Source: Acytostelium subglobosum LB1 (taxonomy: Eukaryota > Evosea > Eumycetozoa > Acytosteliales > Acytosteliaceae). From it: a stretch of DNA of 64,000 nt. The translations under genes and the position numbers were made by a program. This document shows, in pieces, positions 33,589 through 46,787 of the stretch. Under the pieces are notes generated by a model. The model was not told the DNA's origin and searched no databases. It saw only the letters and a list, made by a program, of their open reading frames with translations. The stretch spans positions 124,001-188,000 of the forward strand of contig NW_012236499.1 of assembly GCF_000787575.1 (NCBI RefSeq), written 5' to 3'. Position 1 is the stretch's first letter. Each line of letters starts with the position of its first letter.

Positions 33589-35435
33589 GTATTTCGTCTC
33601 GCTCCAGACCGAACAGTATCTTCAAAACGATCAATTGTGCGAGGCATTGTTCACCTGTCTACTTATGGCGATGTCCAGTGATAGTGTAAATCGGTTCAAC
33701 TGATTGGCCAACACAAGTATCAGACACTCGAGTAAGTATGGATGGGATGGAGTTGAAGGTGAATGAATGCTAACTTAGTCCATCATATCCCATCCATTTC
33801 AATCAAAGACTCATCATCCATGTGTTGGATAATGTCTATGCTCAAGGTAGTATTTGGTTTCATAGTAATATAAACTTCAATCAACTTCTCGACTTGACAG
33901 TGGACAACCAAACTCAACAACAACAGCAGCAGCTGCAGCAACAATTCCAACAACTCATCATCAAGTATCCAATCCAATCAAACGATATATTCCTCTACTT
34001 CCAAAGTCATCTCCAACCGATTGAACAATACTTTGGCATGTTCCTCCCACTTCTCAACAATGACAACCTGCTCAAGATGGTCAAGCTCATGGGCCGTGCA
34101 CTGCCATTGAGAACAGTTACAAGGTGGCCAAACAGAAGTTTAGATCGATCACAAACAAGGACAACGATGAGTGTGTAAAACAGAAACAACAGTTCAAGGA
34201 GTACAAACATCAACGATTACTTGTCCACCGAACAAAGAGCAAGACAACCCCAATCAGCACTTTGAATGAAAGTGCATTGCCAACACTTCCACCACTGATG
34301 ATCAATCATATTGTGAGTATGGCCATTCGATTTGGATTCGGCATTGACACATGGCCATTGTCCTTGAATCAGAGATGGTTGATCTCATTGGCATCGGTCA
34401 ATACTCGTTTCCACAAGGCGTGCACGTTGACATTGGCCACATTTACCATCCCATCATTGGTCATACGCAAGACCATCCGCATTGGATCAAAGTACTGTCT
34501 GTTCAAGATGCCACCACTCCATCTCAGAAGTGAATTAGATCAAGCATGTCCCACAAAGGAAAGGTGCGTTGTGTGCCGAGCGATTGGAGAGCTTGACCGT
34601 GCCATTCACCAAATCCTTTAGCTTGGAGGTGAGAGGATCGTTTCCAAATCTCAAGACAATCAACTTTGTTCAGCTCAATTCGGTCCAATCGACGTGGAGA
34701 TCATAAATCTAGACATCCTACCAAATACAATGGCACTAATCAATGGACTCCTCAACTCTCAGGTCAAGGACAAGCTCGGACTTCAAGCAATCTCATTCAC
34801 AACCAATACATTGGACAATCCATATCGCGACCTGCCCCCTCAACCAGAGTTCAACGATCAATCTGAAGTGCCATATCAACCGTTTGGATCTTGGGCTGCT
34901 AAAGGCTGAAACAGCTCCCTCCGAATCAACCATATTGTCACTGTCACACATCACATCGACCAGGATTAGATCCCTTAGCATTCCATTGTTGCACAAGATG
35001 AACAACCTCACCAGTCTGGAACTCCAGTTCCAGCAATCAGTTCAAGACAATGGTCTTGTTGACAAACTTCAACAGTTCTACGCTGGAGCGCACTCACTCA
35101 ACAAGCTTGTGCTCTATGTCACATCGGTGAATGTGATTCACTTGCTGCCTCATTGCCAGACGACACCAATCAAATCACTCAATTTGATGCTCTATGACAT
35201 GAACCATATGGCCTTTCTCAGTGCCAAGGGCAAGCTTCACCAACTGTTTCACACGATGGCCACACATCTCCAGCAGACCATGATCAAACACTTGGAATAC
35301 CTCTCCATCAATATGAACAACAATGGGTTCATATTTGCATTCAACAACCATTATCTGTCAACGTTGATCACAGCACTCCAACTGCATTGTATCAATGATC
35401 GTCTTCCAATAAACTTCTACAGACTCGTCGACTAG
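33589..35435 (+). pseudogene. Array copy 1b: 5'-truncated, internally deleted family member
   Basis: Begins in mid-domain (QTEQYLQNDQLCEALFTCLL) right after copy 1a, so the junction is chimeric. An in-frame stop follows, then an intron and an exon from about 33810 (LIIHVLDNVYAQGSIWFHSN). Near 34108 the sequence passes from KMVKLMGRALP straight to KVAKQKFRSITNKDND, a loss of roughly 250 codons relative to the intact copy at 35.7 kb. The F-box-like part is recognisable (LPPLMINHIVSMAIRFGF, RWLISLASVNTRFHKACT). Frame changes follow near 34535, 34700 and 34890. The last 500 bases (SLSHITSTRIRSLSIPLLHK to PINFYRLVD) are open. The copy is clearly non-functional as a full protein. Confidence 0.7.
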
Positions 35436-35571
35436 TCGTGTAACGTTGTAGGCGACACCTTGGCTCACAGACAAAATCGCAAAGTCAATCAAATGATTGA
35501 ATGATCAATTTCATTAGCATCAGATCTTCACAATAAGTACATATACTAGACAAACTATGTAATGGTGGACA

Positions 35572-35590
35572 CAGGTCAGTCACAGACCAT
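35572..35590 (+). promoter_or_regulatory. Shared upstream motif CAGGTCAGTCACAGACCAT (copy 2)
   Basis: A 19-base word ending 73 bases before the ATG of the copy at 35664. The identical word sits before the copy at 38590. It contains a partial dyad, GGTC...GACC. The surrounding sequence differs more between the two copies, so the word may be a promoter or leader element. Confidence 0.5.
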
Positions 35591-35663
35591 TCACTCACTC
35601 ACTCACTCTCAAGAGTACATCACAAGACTCATACATTCATACATACTCACAAACATAATATAA

Positions 35664-38384
35664 ATGGTTAACTATAACTCTATATATGATATTGTCAATG
35701 AGATCAAAGGTATATCAGAAGATCAGAGGGATACACAATGTATAGAGTACTTGGAGGTGTTTAAGAGATACCTTGTCTATACAGCATATGATCGTAGTAC
35801 ATGGGATGAATGCAATGCAATGTACAGACAAATCGGTTCTACATTCGGCAAGACACGAGTCGATAATGAACTCCACCAATGGGTGCTCACCGCACTCACA
35901 TCATACCAGTATCAACATGACAATCATCTGAGTGATTCATTGTTCACCTATCTACTAATAGCATTGCACAATGACCAAGATAGAAGGATCAAGACATTGA
36001 TCAGCAAACAAGTAAGCAACCATCAGATACTAGAGTAAGTAGGTAATGATGTACAGTACAAGTCAGACTGTGTAGTGTAGTTACTTACCAACATCATGTC
36101 ACCAACTTTATCAAGGCTTGTAATCAATGCAATGGACAATAGATTTGCTACCAATCATTGGTACTTTCTATTTAAAGATCGCCTCGGTCAGGTATTCAAT
36201 CTCACCAAGGATGACAACAACAACAATAGCAATCAACACCAACAAGAGTTGATATTAATACAACAGCTTATCAACAAGCATCCATCGAAATCAAACTTCA
36301 TATTCTACTTCCTCCACAGTCGTCTCCACTTTACTGATCAATTATGTAGAGTGTTCTTACCATTCCTAAACGATGGCCACTTGATAATAATGCTCGCAAC
36401 GATGAAGAGATCAATGACAAACTCTGGCGAAAGAGGACATGGACTTCCAGCGCCACTGCTTCATCACCTGGACACCCTTCCCATTGAATGTAAATATGAT
36501 TGGAAGAGTATATACTATCCAAGGATAATATGGGTGATCTTTCCGCTCATTCATATGTATGACCTTACAAAGTATGCGGCCTACATTGATCTGGCCATTC
36601 AGGGTCTGTTCATTCAGTCAGTTGATGAATCAATCATCAATAACATGTTCCAGTCGTACACAACCGAGATCAAACAGTTCTTCACCATCAAGAGTAATGT
36701 CCACGAGATTCGTATTGTACACAACTTCAACTTTATGATCAATTGCATCGTTCAATCATTCGTCCCGGATCACCTGGTGCCAGCAATGATCGGCAGATCC
36801 TCAATTCAATTTGCCTACAACAAGGTCACATTCATGTCAACTTGCAAAGACAAATCTAGAGCGTCAGTCAAGTTCATCGACCTCATGTTGGAAAGATATT
36901 GTGGGATGCAAATGAACAATGACAAATCCTTCCAAGAAGACACACTCTACTTTCTGGTCATCAATGTACTTGGTTTCGGCCTCTGTGGCCCAGCATTCCA
37001 TCTGCTCCGATCTCTGTACTGTCTCCGGATCAATCATGAAGATGTGTACAAACTAGCCAAATTAAGATTGAGACCGATCACCCACAACAAGGACAACGAC
37101 GATGATTGTTCCAAACATCGCCAGCTATTCAAGGAGTACAAGGAAAATTTACTAATCAACCGAACATACATTAAGATAACTGCATTGGTATTACCAAAAC
37201 TACCACCACTGGTACTCAATCACATTGTAAGCATGGCCATTCGATTTGGATTCAAAAAGGACACTCGGTTGAGTCAGAGATGGTTGGTCTCATTGGCATT
37301 GGTCAACTGTCGTTTCCTCAAGTCGTGCATGGTGACATTGTCCACCTTTCCCATCCCATCATTGATCATCCACGACAACATACGAGTTTCATCAAAGTAC
37401 TGTCTGTTCAAGATGCCACCACTCCATCTCAGAAGTGATGAGATCAAGTGTGTTCCACACAGGAAGCGTCCATTGTGTGCCGAGCGATTGGTCAGCTTGA
37501 CCATCCCATTCTCCATTACTGATTACCTGCTTGTCAAAGGATCATTACCCAATCTCAAGACAATCAACTTTGAAGAGGTTGAGTTTGTTCCAAATCCTCG
37601 CAAGTGGATCGACAAACGAGAGGACATTGGTGTGGAGTTCATCATGCTAGATTCAAGTTTGACCTATCCCGTCATATTCGATCGGCTGCTCAGTGCACAC
37701 ATCAAGAATAGACATGGACTCCAATCAATCAACATTACAACCAATTCAATTGATAATCCTTTTAGTGACATTAAGGACATTCATCCCCAACAGCAATACT
37801 CGACGATCAATCTAAAGTGCCATGTCAATCGTTTGGAACAATATCAGCCGTCCACATCACCAACAATGTTTGACACATTGTCACACATCTCATCGATCAA
37901 GATTAGATACATAGACATTCCACTGTTGCACATGATGACCAACCTCAGCAGTCTGCATCTCCAGTTCAATCAAACAGCTCAAGACAATGGTATAGTTGAC
38001 AAACTTCAACAGTTCTACGCTGTATCACACACTCTCAACAACCTTGAGCTCCGTTTGGCATCGGAGAATGTGATTCACTTGTTACCTCATTACCATACGG
38101 CACCAATCAAATCACTTACGCTGGCCTTGAATGACATTGATCAATTGGCCGTACTCAGTGCCAAGGGCAAGCTGGACGATCTGTTTGGTACCATAGCTAC
38201 ACACCTCCAAAACACTGTGATCAAACAGTTAGAATACCTCACGATCTACATGATAAAGGAGACCAACATAGGTGATAGCATCATTCCATTCAACATCCAA
38301 TGTCTGTCAGCATTGACCACAGCACTCCAACTGCATTGCATCGATGATCATCATCCAATAAACCTCTACAGACTCGTTGAGTAA
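35664..38384 (+). CDS. Array copy 2: intact F-box-like / LRR-like family protein (879 aa)
   Basis: Two exons, 35664-36034 and 36116-38384, with a GTAAGT donor and CAAG acceptor; the join GA+G restores a Glu found in the other copies. This is the most complete copy and the reference for the family. Residues 1-125 are a helical region (IVNEIKGISEDQRDTQCIEY). Residues 125-470 form a second, mostly helical region including NAMDNRFATNHWYF, a Gln/Asn run and FVPDHLVPAMIG. At about 480-540 comes an F-box-like motif: LPPLVLNHIVSMAIRFGF followed by RWLVSLALVNCRFLKSCM. The remaining 340 residues are LRR-like, with repeated strands such as MTNLSSLHLQFNQT, IKSLTLALNDIDQLAVLSAK and IKQLEYLTIYM. I know no named family for it. 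An SCF adaptor role is inference from the motif alone. Confidence 0.8.
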
Positions 38385-38515
38385 CGTTATCTTTGTTTGG
38401 TGTTGTTTGGGGAAGTCAATCAAATGATTGGCAGATTGTCAGGCAGTTCTTTTGTTTCATTCACATCATACATAATTACATAGTTAGACAAGTGATGGTG
38501 ATGGACTGGACAAGA

Positions 38516-38534
38516 CAGGTCAGTCACAGACCAT
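38516..38534 (+). promoter_or_regulatory. Shared upstream motif CAGGTCAGTCACAGACCAT (copy 3)
   Basis: Identical to the word at 35572-35590 and similarly placed, ending 55 bases before the ATG of copy 3. Confidence 0.5.
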
Positions 38535-38589
38535 ATTATTCATACATTCATTCATACAACAACATAAAGAAGTAACAAAGTAAATCATA

Positions 38590-41431
38590 ATGGATACATC
38601 TGATCAGGAACAACATCAACAACGACAACAACAAAGACAAAGGCAGTACACGTCGGTTGAGATTATCAATGAGATCAAATGTCTGTCACCTAAACAGAGG
38701 GATACACAATGCACAAAGTACTTGGAGATGTTCAAGAGATACCTTGTCGATGCTGAATATGTTACTTGGTATGAATGTAACGATGTGTATAAACAAGTCA
38801 TTACTACATTCGGAAAGACACGCGTCAATCGTGAACTTGACCAATGGGTGCTCACCTCACTTACATCAGACCAGCTAAGATATGATAATCAACTTTGCGA
38901 TTCATTGTTCACTCTACTCATAGCATTGCCTCACAAAGCCATCTCTGACCTAATGATTAGGATCAAAGAATTGGATGGTGTTGGCGAACAAGTAAACCAA
39001 CATCTGATACTCGTGTAGGTAAGAGAGCGGACAACAACAACAACAACAACACTTGAACTAACATTAACATATTAATCACTTTCAAAGGTTGATCATCAAT
39101 GCAATGGATAATAGATTTACCAACAATCACTGGTACATACAAGACGAGAGTCGCCTCAAAATGATATTCAAACTCGCCAACGACTCTGACATTAGTGACA
39201 ACAACAACATCGTTCAACAACAGTTGATCAAACAGCTTATCAACAAGCATCCAACTCAAACCAATATCATATTCCACTTCCTTCATGATCGCATTCGACT
39301 AAACGACCAATTCTTTAGCATGCTCTTCCCATTACTCAATGATAACAACCTGATGTTTATGATTGAAAGAATGGGAGTATCATCCCCGTCCAATTCAAGC
39401 CAAGTCCTTTCAATCTACAACTCATCAGTCAGCTTGGTGACATCAAAGATGACAATGATCAACTTTCAATTGAATTATGAGAAGACAGTCTTGACCCTAC
39501 GACTTTTCAAAGATATAAATATGGCTTGCAAGTCCGCTGGACAATCACTTCCAACATCACTGGTACCACCTGAACATCATTACCATTGGACAAGACTTCT
39601 CGGAGAATATCAAAACGACAAAAAGCATGTGGATGATCATTACGCTCATTCAACTTTATGAAACTACAAAGCGATTGGCCTTCTTTGATGTTGCCATTCA
39701 TTTGTTGCTCGTACAATCTTCGACTGAATTCATCATCGACTACCTCTTCAAGTATAAACCAATTCAGACCAAACTATTCTTTATCAACAATGATGTCCTG
39801 ATTGAGGAGATGGACCAGATTAACAACTTTAACTTTGTTATCAACTGCCTCGTTCAATCTTTCATCCCGGACCACCTTGTACCAGTGATCATTTTAAAAT
39901 CTTTTCCATCTCGTTGTGCGAACAACAAGGTCACATTAACATCTTCTTGCAAAGACAAACTCATGGCATCAATCAAGTTCATCGACATCATATAGGTCTC
40001 TGTGGCCCGGCATCCCATCTTCTCAGATATCTTTATAGTCTTAGAATCAATCATGATGCTGTCTACTTTCGAACCAAAGAGAAGCTGAGATCGATCACTC
40101 ACAAGGACAACCACGACGCTGAATGTGCCAAACAACTCTTCAAACAATTCAAAGATCGATCACTTATCGACCTAACGTACATCAAGAACATCAAGCAGGG
40201 GGACAAGGTGACAACCACAACGTATGGTACACTTGCATTGGTATTGTCAACACTTCCACCACTGGTGATCAATCATATTGTGAGCATGGCCATTCGGTTT
40301 GGATTCAACAAGGGCAACGCCTTGCCTCAGGGTTGGTTGATCTCATTGGCATTGGTCAATAGTCGATTCTTCAAGGCGTGCAAGTTGACATTGTCCAACT
40401 TTGCCATCCCATCATTGATCATCTATGACAACATACGAGTTGCATCAAAGTACTGTCTGTTTAAGAAGCCACCACTCCATCTCAGAAGTGATGAGATCAG
40501 GTGTGTCCCATACAGGAAGCGTCCATTGTGTGCCGAGCGATTGGAGAGCTTGACCGTGCCATTCTCCATCTTTGAGTATCTGCATGTCACTGGCACGTTA
40601 CCCAATCTCAAGACAATCAACTTTGAAGAGGTTGAGATTATTCCAAGGTTTCGCAAGTGGCTGGACAAACGTGATGATATTAGTGTGGAGCACGTCATTA
40701 TACCTATATATATGCTCGACCCAAGAGTGATCTACCCAATCGTATTCAGACGGTTACTCAGATCACACATCAAGGACAGACATGGACTCCAATCCATCAC
40801 GTTCACAACCAGAACATTGGACAATCCGTTTGGGGACATGAAGGATCTCCTACAACAAGATCAGAGCGCAACAACTATCAATCTTAGGTGCTACGTCAGC
40901 AATTTGACTAAATACGATACCACAACGACATTCGACTCATTGTCGCACATCACATCGATCAATGAAGGACTCATAGCCATCCCTTGGTTACACAAGATGA
41001 CCAACCTCACCAGTCTCCATCTTCAGTCCGACCAATCAGGTCAAGACCAAGGTATGATTGACCAACTTCAACAGTTCTACTTTGGTACGCACTCCCTTAA
41101 CACTCTGGAGCTAAACATATCGTCAGCGAATGTGATCCGTTTGTTGCCTCGTTGTAAGACGACACCAATCACATCACTCACTTTGGCCTTCACAGATATT
41201 GATCGTTTGGCCGTACTCCATGTCAAGGGCAACCTGCACTCTCTGTTTGGTACCATAGCTACACATCTCCAACAGACCATGATCAAACAGTTGGAATACC
41301 TCACCATCTACATGAAGCCCAACAACATACCATTCAGCAAACATTGTCTGTCAGCATTGACAGCACCACTCCAACTGCATTGCATCAATGATAATCAGCC
41401 AATAAACTTCTACAGACTAGTCAATGTGTAG
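38590..41431 (+). pseudogene. Array copy 3: frame-broken family member
   Basis: Same two-exon plan as copy 2: exon 1 from 38590 to about 39015 (QYTSVEIINEIKCLSPKQRD), intron GTAGGT...AAAG, then exon 2 from about 39088. The frame changes near 39600, where DDHYAHSTL runs into a stop while the family sequence continues one frame over as MWMIITLIQLYETTKR. It changes again near 39990, where about 30 codons present in copy 2 are missing and IDII is followed by a stop; the sequence resumes as GLCGPASHLLRYLYSLR. From there to 41431 the frame is open for 470 codons, including the F-box-like LPPLVINHIVSMAIRFGF and all of the LRR-like part, ending PINFYRLVNV. A shorter protein from the downstream frame is conceivable but unproven. 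Sequencing error could explain the first break but not the deletion. Confidence 0.7.
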
Positions 41432-41554
41432 TAACGTTATCGTTTTTGATCAAAAAATTGGATGTGCTGAGTATGCAAACACTTTCAATCATTCACTCAT
41501 TAATTTGATCACATCGCAACATCATAGATAGAGATAGATAGATTTAGACAAACG

Positions 41555-41581
41555 ATGGCCGTCGAGTTTAAACACAACTAA
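41555..41581 (+). other. Upstream ORF before copy 4 (MAVEFKHN)
   Basis: A complete 8-codon upstream ORF 27 bases before the main ATG of copy 4. Copy 5 has a counterpart at 50385-50429 ending MFKPN. The two share the ending F-K-(H/P)-N-stop and the flanking GATAGATAGAT leader. They may be leader peptides, or relics of an older first exon. Confidence 0.4.
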
Positions 41582-41608
41582 CTAGTTAGTTCATTCATTC
41601 AAGGAGAC

Positions 41609-43850
41609 ATGACATCACAAGGTTTAGACATGAACAATGAGCAGGAACTTAACAACCTGATTGAGATGTTCAAACTCATGGGTCAATCATTGCCACATGT
41701 AAGTCAAGCCCTCGCCTCGCTCGGTCCCGCGTACCCATTGATGACGGCACTGACATTCACTATCATATCATCCTTAGAACTTTGCAACCCACGAGAGTAT
41801 GATCATATCAAAGCTTACCTCTGTTGGATGGGGGAAGAATGAATCATCAGAGTCGGCCTTTCTTCTGTCTGATACCATCATATCATCGTTCAAATCATCT
41901 GGCCTACCTCCTCCATCATCCCTGGTTCAATATTTGAACAGCACTACAATAGATCGTGACCATACACCGCCAAAGGTCGACTTGGTAGAGCTACTCATTC
42001 GCATGTATGACGTGACCAAGCGAGAGACCTACTTTGAGTTGGTGATGCTAATGCTGATCAAGATACCATCGACTCAATCGATGATTGATCGCCTCTTCCA
42101 GTCGCATCCAACCGAGATCAAACTATTCTTCACCAAGGAGTCCAACATTGACAAGATGGCCACAATGGCGATCAACCTCAGCCTGGTGATAAACTGCATC
42201 GTTCAATCATTCGTCCCCGATCATTTGGTACCGTTGATCATCGGCAAATCATCACCATCATACACACGATGTGATAGCAACGTCGTATTCACATCAACTT
42301 GCAAGGACCAGTCCAGAGCATCGATCATGTTCATCGACATCATGTTTGATGGCTATCATGGAGAGATGAAATGGGGCACCGACAAACTACATTCTTACTT
42401 CAATAATGTCAATATGGACTATGTCAGCATACTTGTGAAAAATGTCCAGGAGGTAGGACACTGTGGCCCAGCATACCATCTGCTCAGATACCTATACAGT
42501 CTCCAACACATTTGTATTGGTTACAAAGATGTCAAGCTCAAGTTGAGATCGATCACTCACAACATGGACAACGAAGACGAATGTGCCAAACAACGACAAC
42601 TCTTCAAAGAGTTCAAACAACAATCATTATTCAACAACCAACCAAAGAAGAAAAAGGTCACCAAACGAGTCAACGAGTCGTTGCCAGCACTTCCACCATT
42701 GGTGATCAATCACATTGTGAGTATGGCCATTCGATTTGGATTCAACAACGACACTGGACTGAGTCAGAGATGGCTTATCTCATTGGCATTGGTCAACAGT
42801 CAATTCCACAAGACATGCACTTGGACATTGACCAACTTTGCCATCCCTTCATTGTCAATTGGCCAAGATATCCCAACTACGTCAACCTACGGTCTGTTCC
42901 AGAAGACACCACTACATCTCAGAAGCACAGAGATCAAGCACGTCCCACAAAGGAAGGGTTCATTGTGTGCCTCGCGATTGATGAGCTTGACCGTGCCATT
43001 CTCCAAAGGCGTTTGTTGGGCGGCTAGGGGCTCGTTTCCAAATCTCAAGGCAATCAACTTTATTCAGCTCGATGCTATTCCAAAGCAACAGAATGGCATT
43101 TACAAACGAGATCCCATTGTCGTTGAACGAATGCATCTCGAATCACTAAATGCGCCGACACTATTCAGCCAACTGCTCGGTACTCTTGTCAATGGCAGAC
43201 ATGGACTACAATCAATCAGCGTTACGACCAGTGCACTGGACAATCCATTTGATTACCTACCCCTTCAACAGAGTTCAACGATCAATCTGAAGTGTCATGT
43301 CGACCGTTTGAATCTTGGGCAGCTCACGTCTTCCGAGACAACAACATCCACCATGTCACTTTCGCATATCACATCAATCAAAGTAGTATCCAAAGACATA
43401 CCATTGCTATACAGGATGACCAACCTCAGCAGTCTGCATCTCCAGTTCAATCAACCAGTTCCAGACAATGGTATGATTGATCGACTTCAAGAGTTCTACG
43501 CTGGAACACTCACTCTCAATACACTTGTGCTCCATATGTCGTCAGTGAATGTGATTCACTTGTTGCCTCATTGCCAGACGACACCAATCACATCACTCAC
43601 ATTGGCCTTCACTGACATTGATCGTTTGGCCATGCTCAATGTCAAGGGCAAGCTGCACCAACTCTTTGACACGATGGCCACACATCTCCAACAGACCATG
43701 ATCAAACAGTTGGAATACCTCTCGATCTACATGACCAATCAGTCCAACATCATCATTCCATTCAACATCCAATGTCTGTCGCCATTGATCACTGATCTCC
43801 AATTGCATTACATCAATCCAATAAACTTCTACAGACTCCTCGTCGACTAG
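41609..43850 (+). CDS. Array copy 4: N-terminally short but intact family protein (720 aa)
   Basis: Two exons, 41609-41698 and 41778-43850, with a GTAAGT donor and CCTTAG acceptor at the same place as an intron of copy 5. The protein starts with a new 30-residue head (MTSQGLDMNNEQELNNLIEM) that joins the family at FKLMGQSLPH, so it lacks the first two N-terminal segments of copies 2 and 5. The rest is full: PTEIKLFFTKESNIDKM, FVPDHLVPLIIGKSSPS, GHCGPAYHLLRYLYSLQ, a KKKKVTKRVNE basic patch, the F-box-like LPPLVINHIVSMAIRFGF and RWLISLALVNSQFHKTCT, then the LRR-like half ending NFYRLLVD. The open frame and the normal codon choice support function. The short head suggests that it arose from a 5' truncation that captured a new start. 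Confidence 0.75.
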
Positions 43851-44196
43851 TCTTGTAACGTTCGTTGAATGAGCGATGAGTTTTCAAACTCTTTATTTAT
43901 TTAGTCCTTTGATCACTTTACACTGTGCACACTTTTGATGTATGAACAAAAACAGTAAGTAGACCATTCATCATTGAATATTATCTCGATATCCAAGATA
44001 GTCAAACATACAATTCCAATCGATTGACATACATTCAGCTCATCGATCATTGCAAACTAGTTAAAGTGTGATCGACCAAACATACAACCCAATCTGTAAT
44101 GATAGAAATGGAATGATTACACTTTATTCATGGTTGTTGGGACAGAGGTTAGGCAGGCGTCAATACGGAGGCTGATAGATGGAGGCTGAGACTAGT
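43851..44196. other. Spacer after copy 4
   Basis: AT-rich 3' flank of copy 4 leading into the minisatellite; no gene seen. Confidence 0.5.
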
Positions 44197-44445
44197 GGCA
44201 GAATGGCGACAGAGGTCGGAGACAACATGGCGGCAGAGGTCAAAGACAAGATGGCGACAGATGTCAGTCAGCATGGCGGCAGAGATCAGAGACAACATGG
44301 CGACAGAGATCTGGCAGCATGACGGCAAAGGTCAGAGACAGAATGGCGGCAGAGGTCAATCAGCATGGCGGCACAGGTCAGGCAGCATGGCGGCAGAGGT
44401 CAATCAGCATGGCGGCAGAGGTCAAGAAGCAAGGCGGCAACCGAG
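44197..44445 (+). repeat. Minisatellite, 22-24-base unit with core ATGGCGGCAGAGGTCA
   Basis: About ten to eleven imperfect units, each starting ATGGCGGCAGAGGTCA or ATGGCGACAGAGGTC and ending AGACAAC, ATCAGC or similar. An 89-codon open frame passes through it (WRQRSKTRWRQMS) but reflects the repeat only. The GCAGCATGGCGG core also occurs in the larger array at 48.3-49.5 kb. Confidence 0.85.
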
Positions 44446-46336
44446 GTTCGGGTCTACAAGGTAACAAAGATTCAAGACATGGTTATATGTATGTATGAGT
44501 AATGTGTAAAAGTAAGAGAGATAAGAATGAATTAATCAATGAGAGATGAAGTGCACTGAGTATTTATAGCTGTCTATGTCACACCCACCATTCATCCTAC
44601 CATCATTGACGGATTTTGAAACCCAGCCGTTATCTTTCTGCGGATTTAAGATCATTGGATGAATTCAAATTCAAAAAACCCAATAACCGACAACACCACC
44701 ATTGTGTGAACTTCACTTGTTCGAAGTTCGTCAGTAACAGTGTGGAGGCATTTAGCCCACCAGATATTTGTCGATTCGTTCAACAACACCAACACTTCGC
44801 TCATTCATTACATTAACATTCAATTAATACAACGGTTGCATACTTATAATATATATATTTATCTATCTCATCATTTGGTGTCATCGTGACATTGATTAAT
44901 ATTCATGAACAACAATCAATCAATCAATCTTGTTCATCCACCTGGTGACAATAGCACATTTGTGTAGAGCTACCTCTAGAGGGTCTATCCAATCATGCTA
45001 GTGTCACTAGTTGGATCAAGACATGTATCAACGAGATAACATGGTCACCATGCAATGTGTCTGCTCTACAGACAGTACCAATCATCAAGTCGGCCAGGTT
45101 CGTCGAGCACCTTGGGCAATTCTATGCTCGCCATCCCACACCCGCAGTTGCCCACCAACCATCCTCAACTTCAAGATTCACAATCATCGTGGCGAGGACG
45201 CCATCGTGAAGGAGATAGAGATAATCCCATGGCAGGATTGAATCAATACTCAGTTACAGCAAGATCGAGCACATTCGCCTCATAGCAGGGCCAGTCTCAC
45301 ACTGGTGACATCTTCGTCTAACTTCAAGCGCTCTTGGTACCAAGCCGTAGATGTCCTTGTCGGGCTTGTATGCGCTCTCCAATCGGAATGGTAATTGGTA
45401 TCTTTAACGCCACCCAGCCGGTTGTCAATGAACCTGGCAACTACCGCCTTCAGGATCACATCCAAACTCAAGACTCATGAAGGCCTGCTATATCAAAGAT
45501 GGACACCGCAGAGGCAGTGATGTTGCAGTTCATCATGTCGAGCCCAAGATAAACGTTACTGATAACAACCTGGACAAGAAGCTGTCATCGTCACCAACTC
45601 ATTCGATTGTTACAGTTGCGAATGACAGGTACATCTTGGCAAATCGAATTGGACAATCTTCGTTTGACTCGTTGGATTGAATGATAAGGTCACTCTGTGT
45701 CACTCATAGATCGTTAGTCGCGAGCCACTTCACCATCAATGAATCCTTAGAGCTTTAGGACTGAGCAACATCTAATTAGACAGCACTGGTCCATCAACAT
45801 CAGTGAGGACATGGCTAGACATCATATGGGAAAGGCACCATGTATCGCATCACAAAGGCAAACACATTTAGTCAACATGGCGCCAGTGAGAGAGACAATC
45901 TTGCGAGCAGGTACCAGTCCATCAAATATTGTTTCACGCAGCGCGATAACAACATTGGATCAAATGTCTGTCTAATAGGGTGTGTGTGGGAGCTGGAATG
46001 GCTAGTCAGTCAGTCAGTCAATCAGGCAGGTCGGTCACATCAAGGTCGAGCACATTAGTTCTCCATCGCCAGTTGGGATTGATGAACAAGACCCTAGGTC
46101 AAAATCGATTACAGGCAAACATATCAAGACAAAACCTGGCGAACTCCAATCAAGCGACATGTATCACCATTGACCATTGATACAACATTGCACCAACCCT
46201 CATTCAATCGATTAATCAAACATACATAAACAGGCGGACTGAGATGGTATTGAGTGATACAAATTCAAATGGACCGTTAAATGGTCAATCTGTTAATTAA
46301 ATATATTTAAATATTTAATTCAAAATGTGTCTTTAA

Positions 46337-46367
<31 letters not shown>

Positions 46368-46787
46368 CGGGAGTGTCTCTATCCACCCACTCACAGACAC
46401 TCTCTCATTGCGGTGAATGTCCTTGGACAAGTGGGCATTGACATCACTCATTACCATATCACACTATTACATGTATGTACACATATATAACATTATTACA
46501 ATGTTACTATAATACTATCATCATTCTAATTCATAATACTAACATTGATTCTCTCTCACCAACCATCTAATTCATCAATAAATCAATCAATATCAATCAA
46601 TCATATCAATCTTACATTCTCTCTCACCAATCAATCAATTCAATATCAATCAATCATATTATTATTATTATAGACTCTCTACTTCGGCTTTTGCCAAACA
46701 ATTATCTACACAACTATAATATCACTTTAAACAGTGTTTTCCAACACTACTACGCCTTCTTCAACTCGATTTATTATTATTATTACA
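44446..46787. other. Decayed region without intact gene
   Basis: No intact gene. Bases 44464-44745 resemble 49731-49935, the flank of the second minisatellite (shared GAATTCAAATTCAAA and GTGAACTTCAC words). Between 45000 and 46150 the base composition is coding-like, with short frames such as VTVANDRYILANRIGQSSFD and HNHRGEDAIVKEIEIIPWQD that break repeatedly; part of this (ACAGGTACATCTTGG) recurs at about 50150. I take this as one or more old pseudogenes of unknown family. A (GT)n run lies at 46336-46369, and (TCAA)n/AT-rich DNA precedes 46788. Confidence 0.4.

Noticed and set aside
44195-44464. 89-codon Arg/Gln/Met-rich frame
   Set aside because: Translation of the 22-24-base minisatellite.
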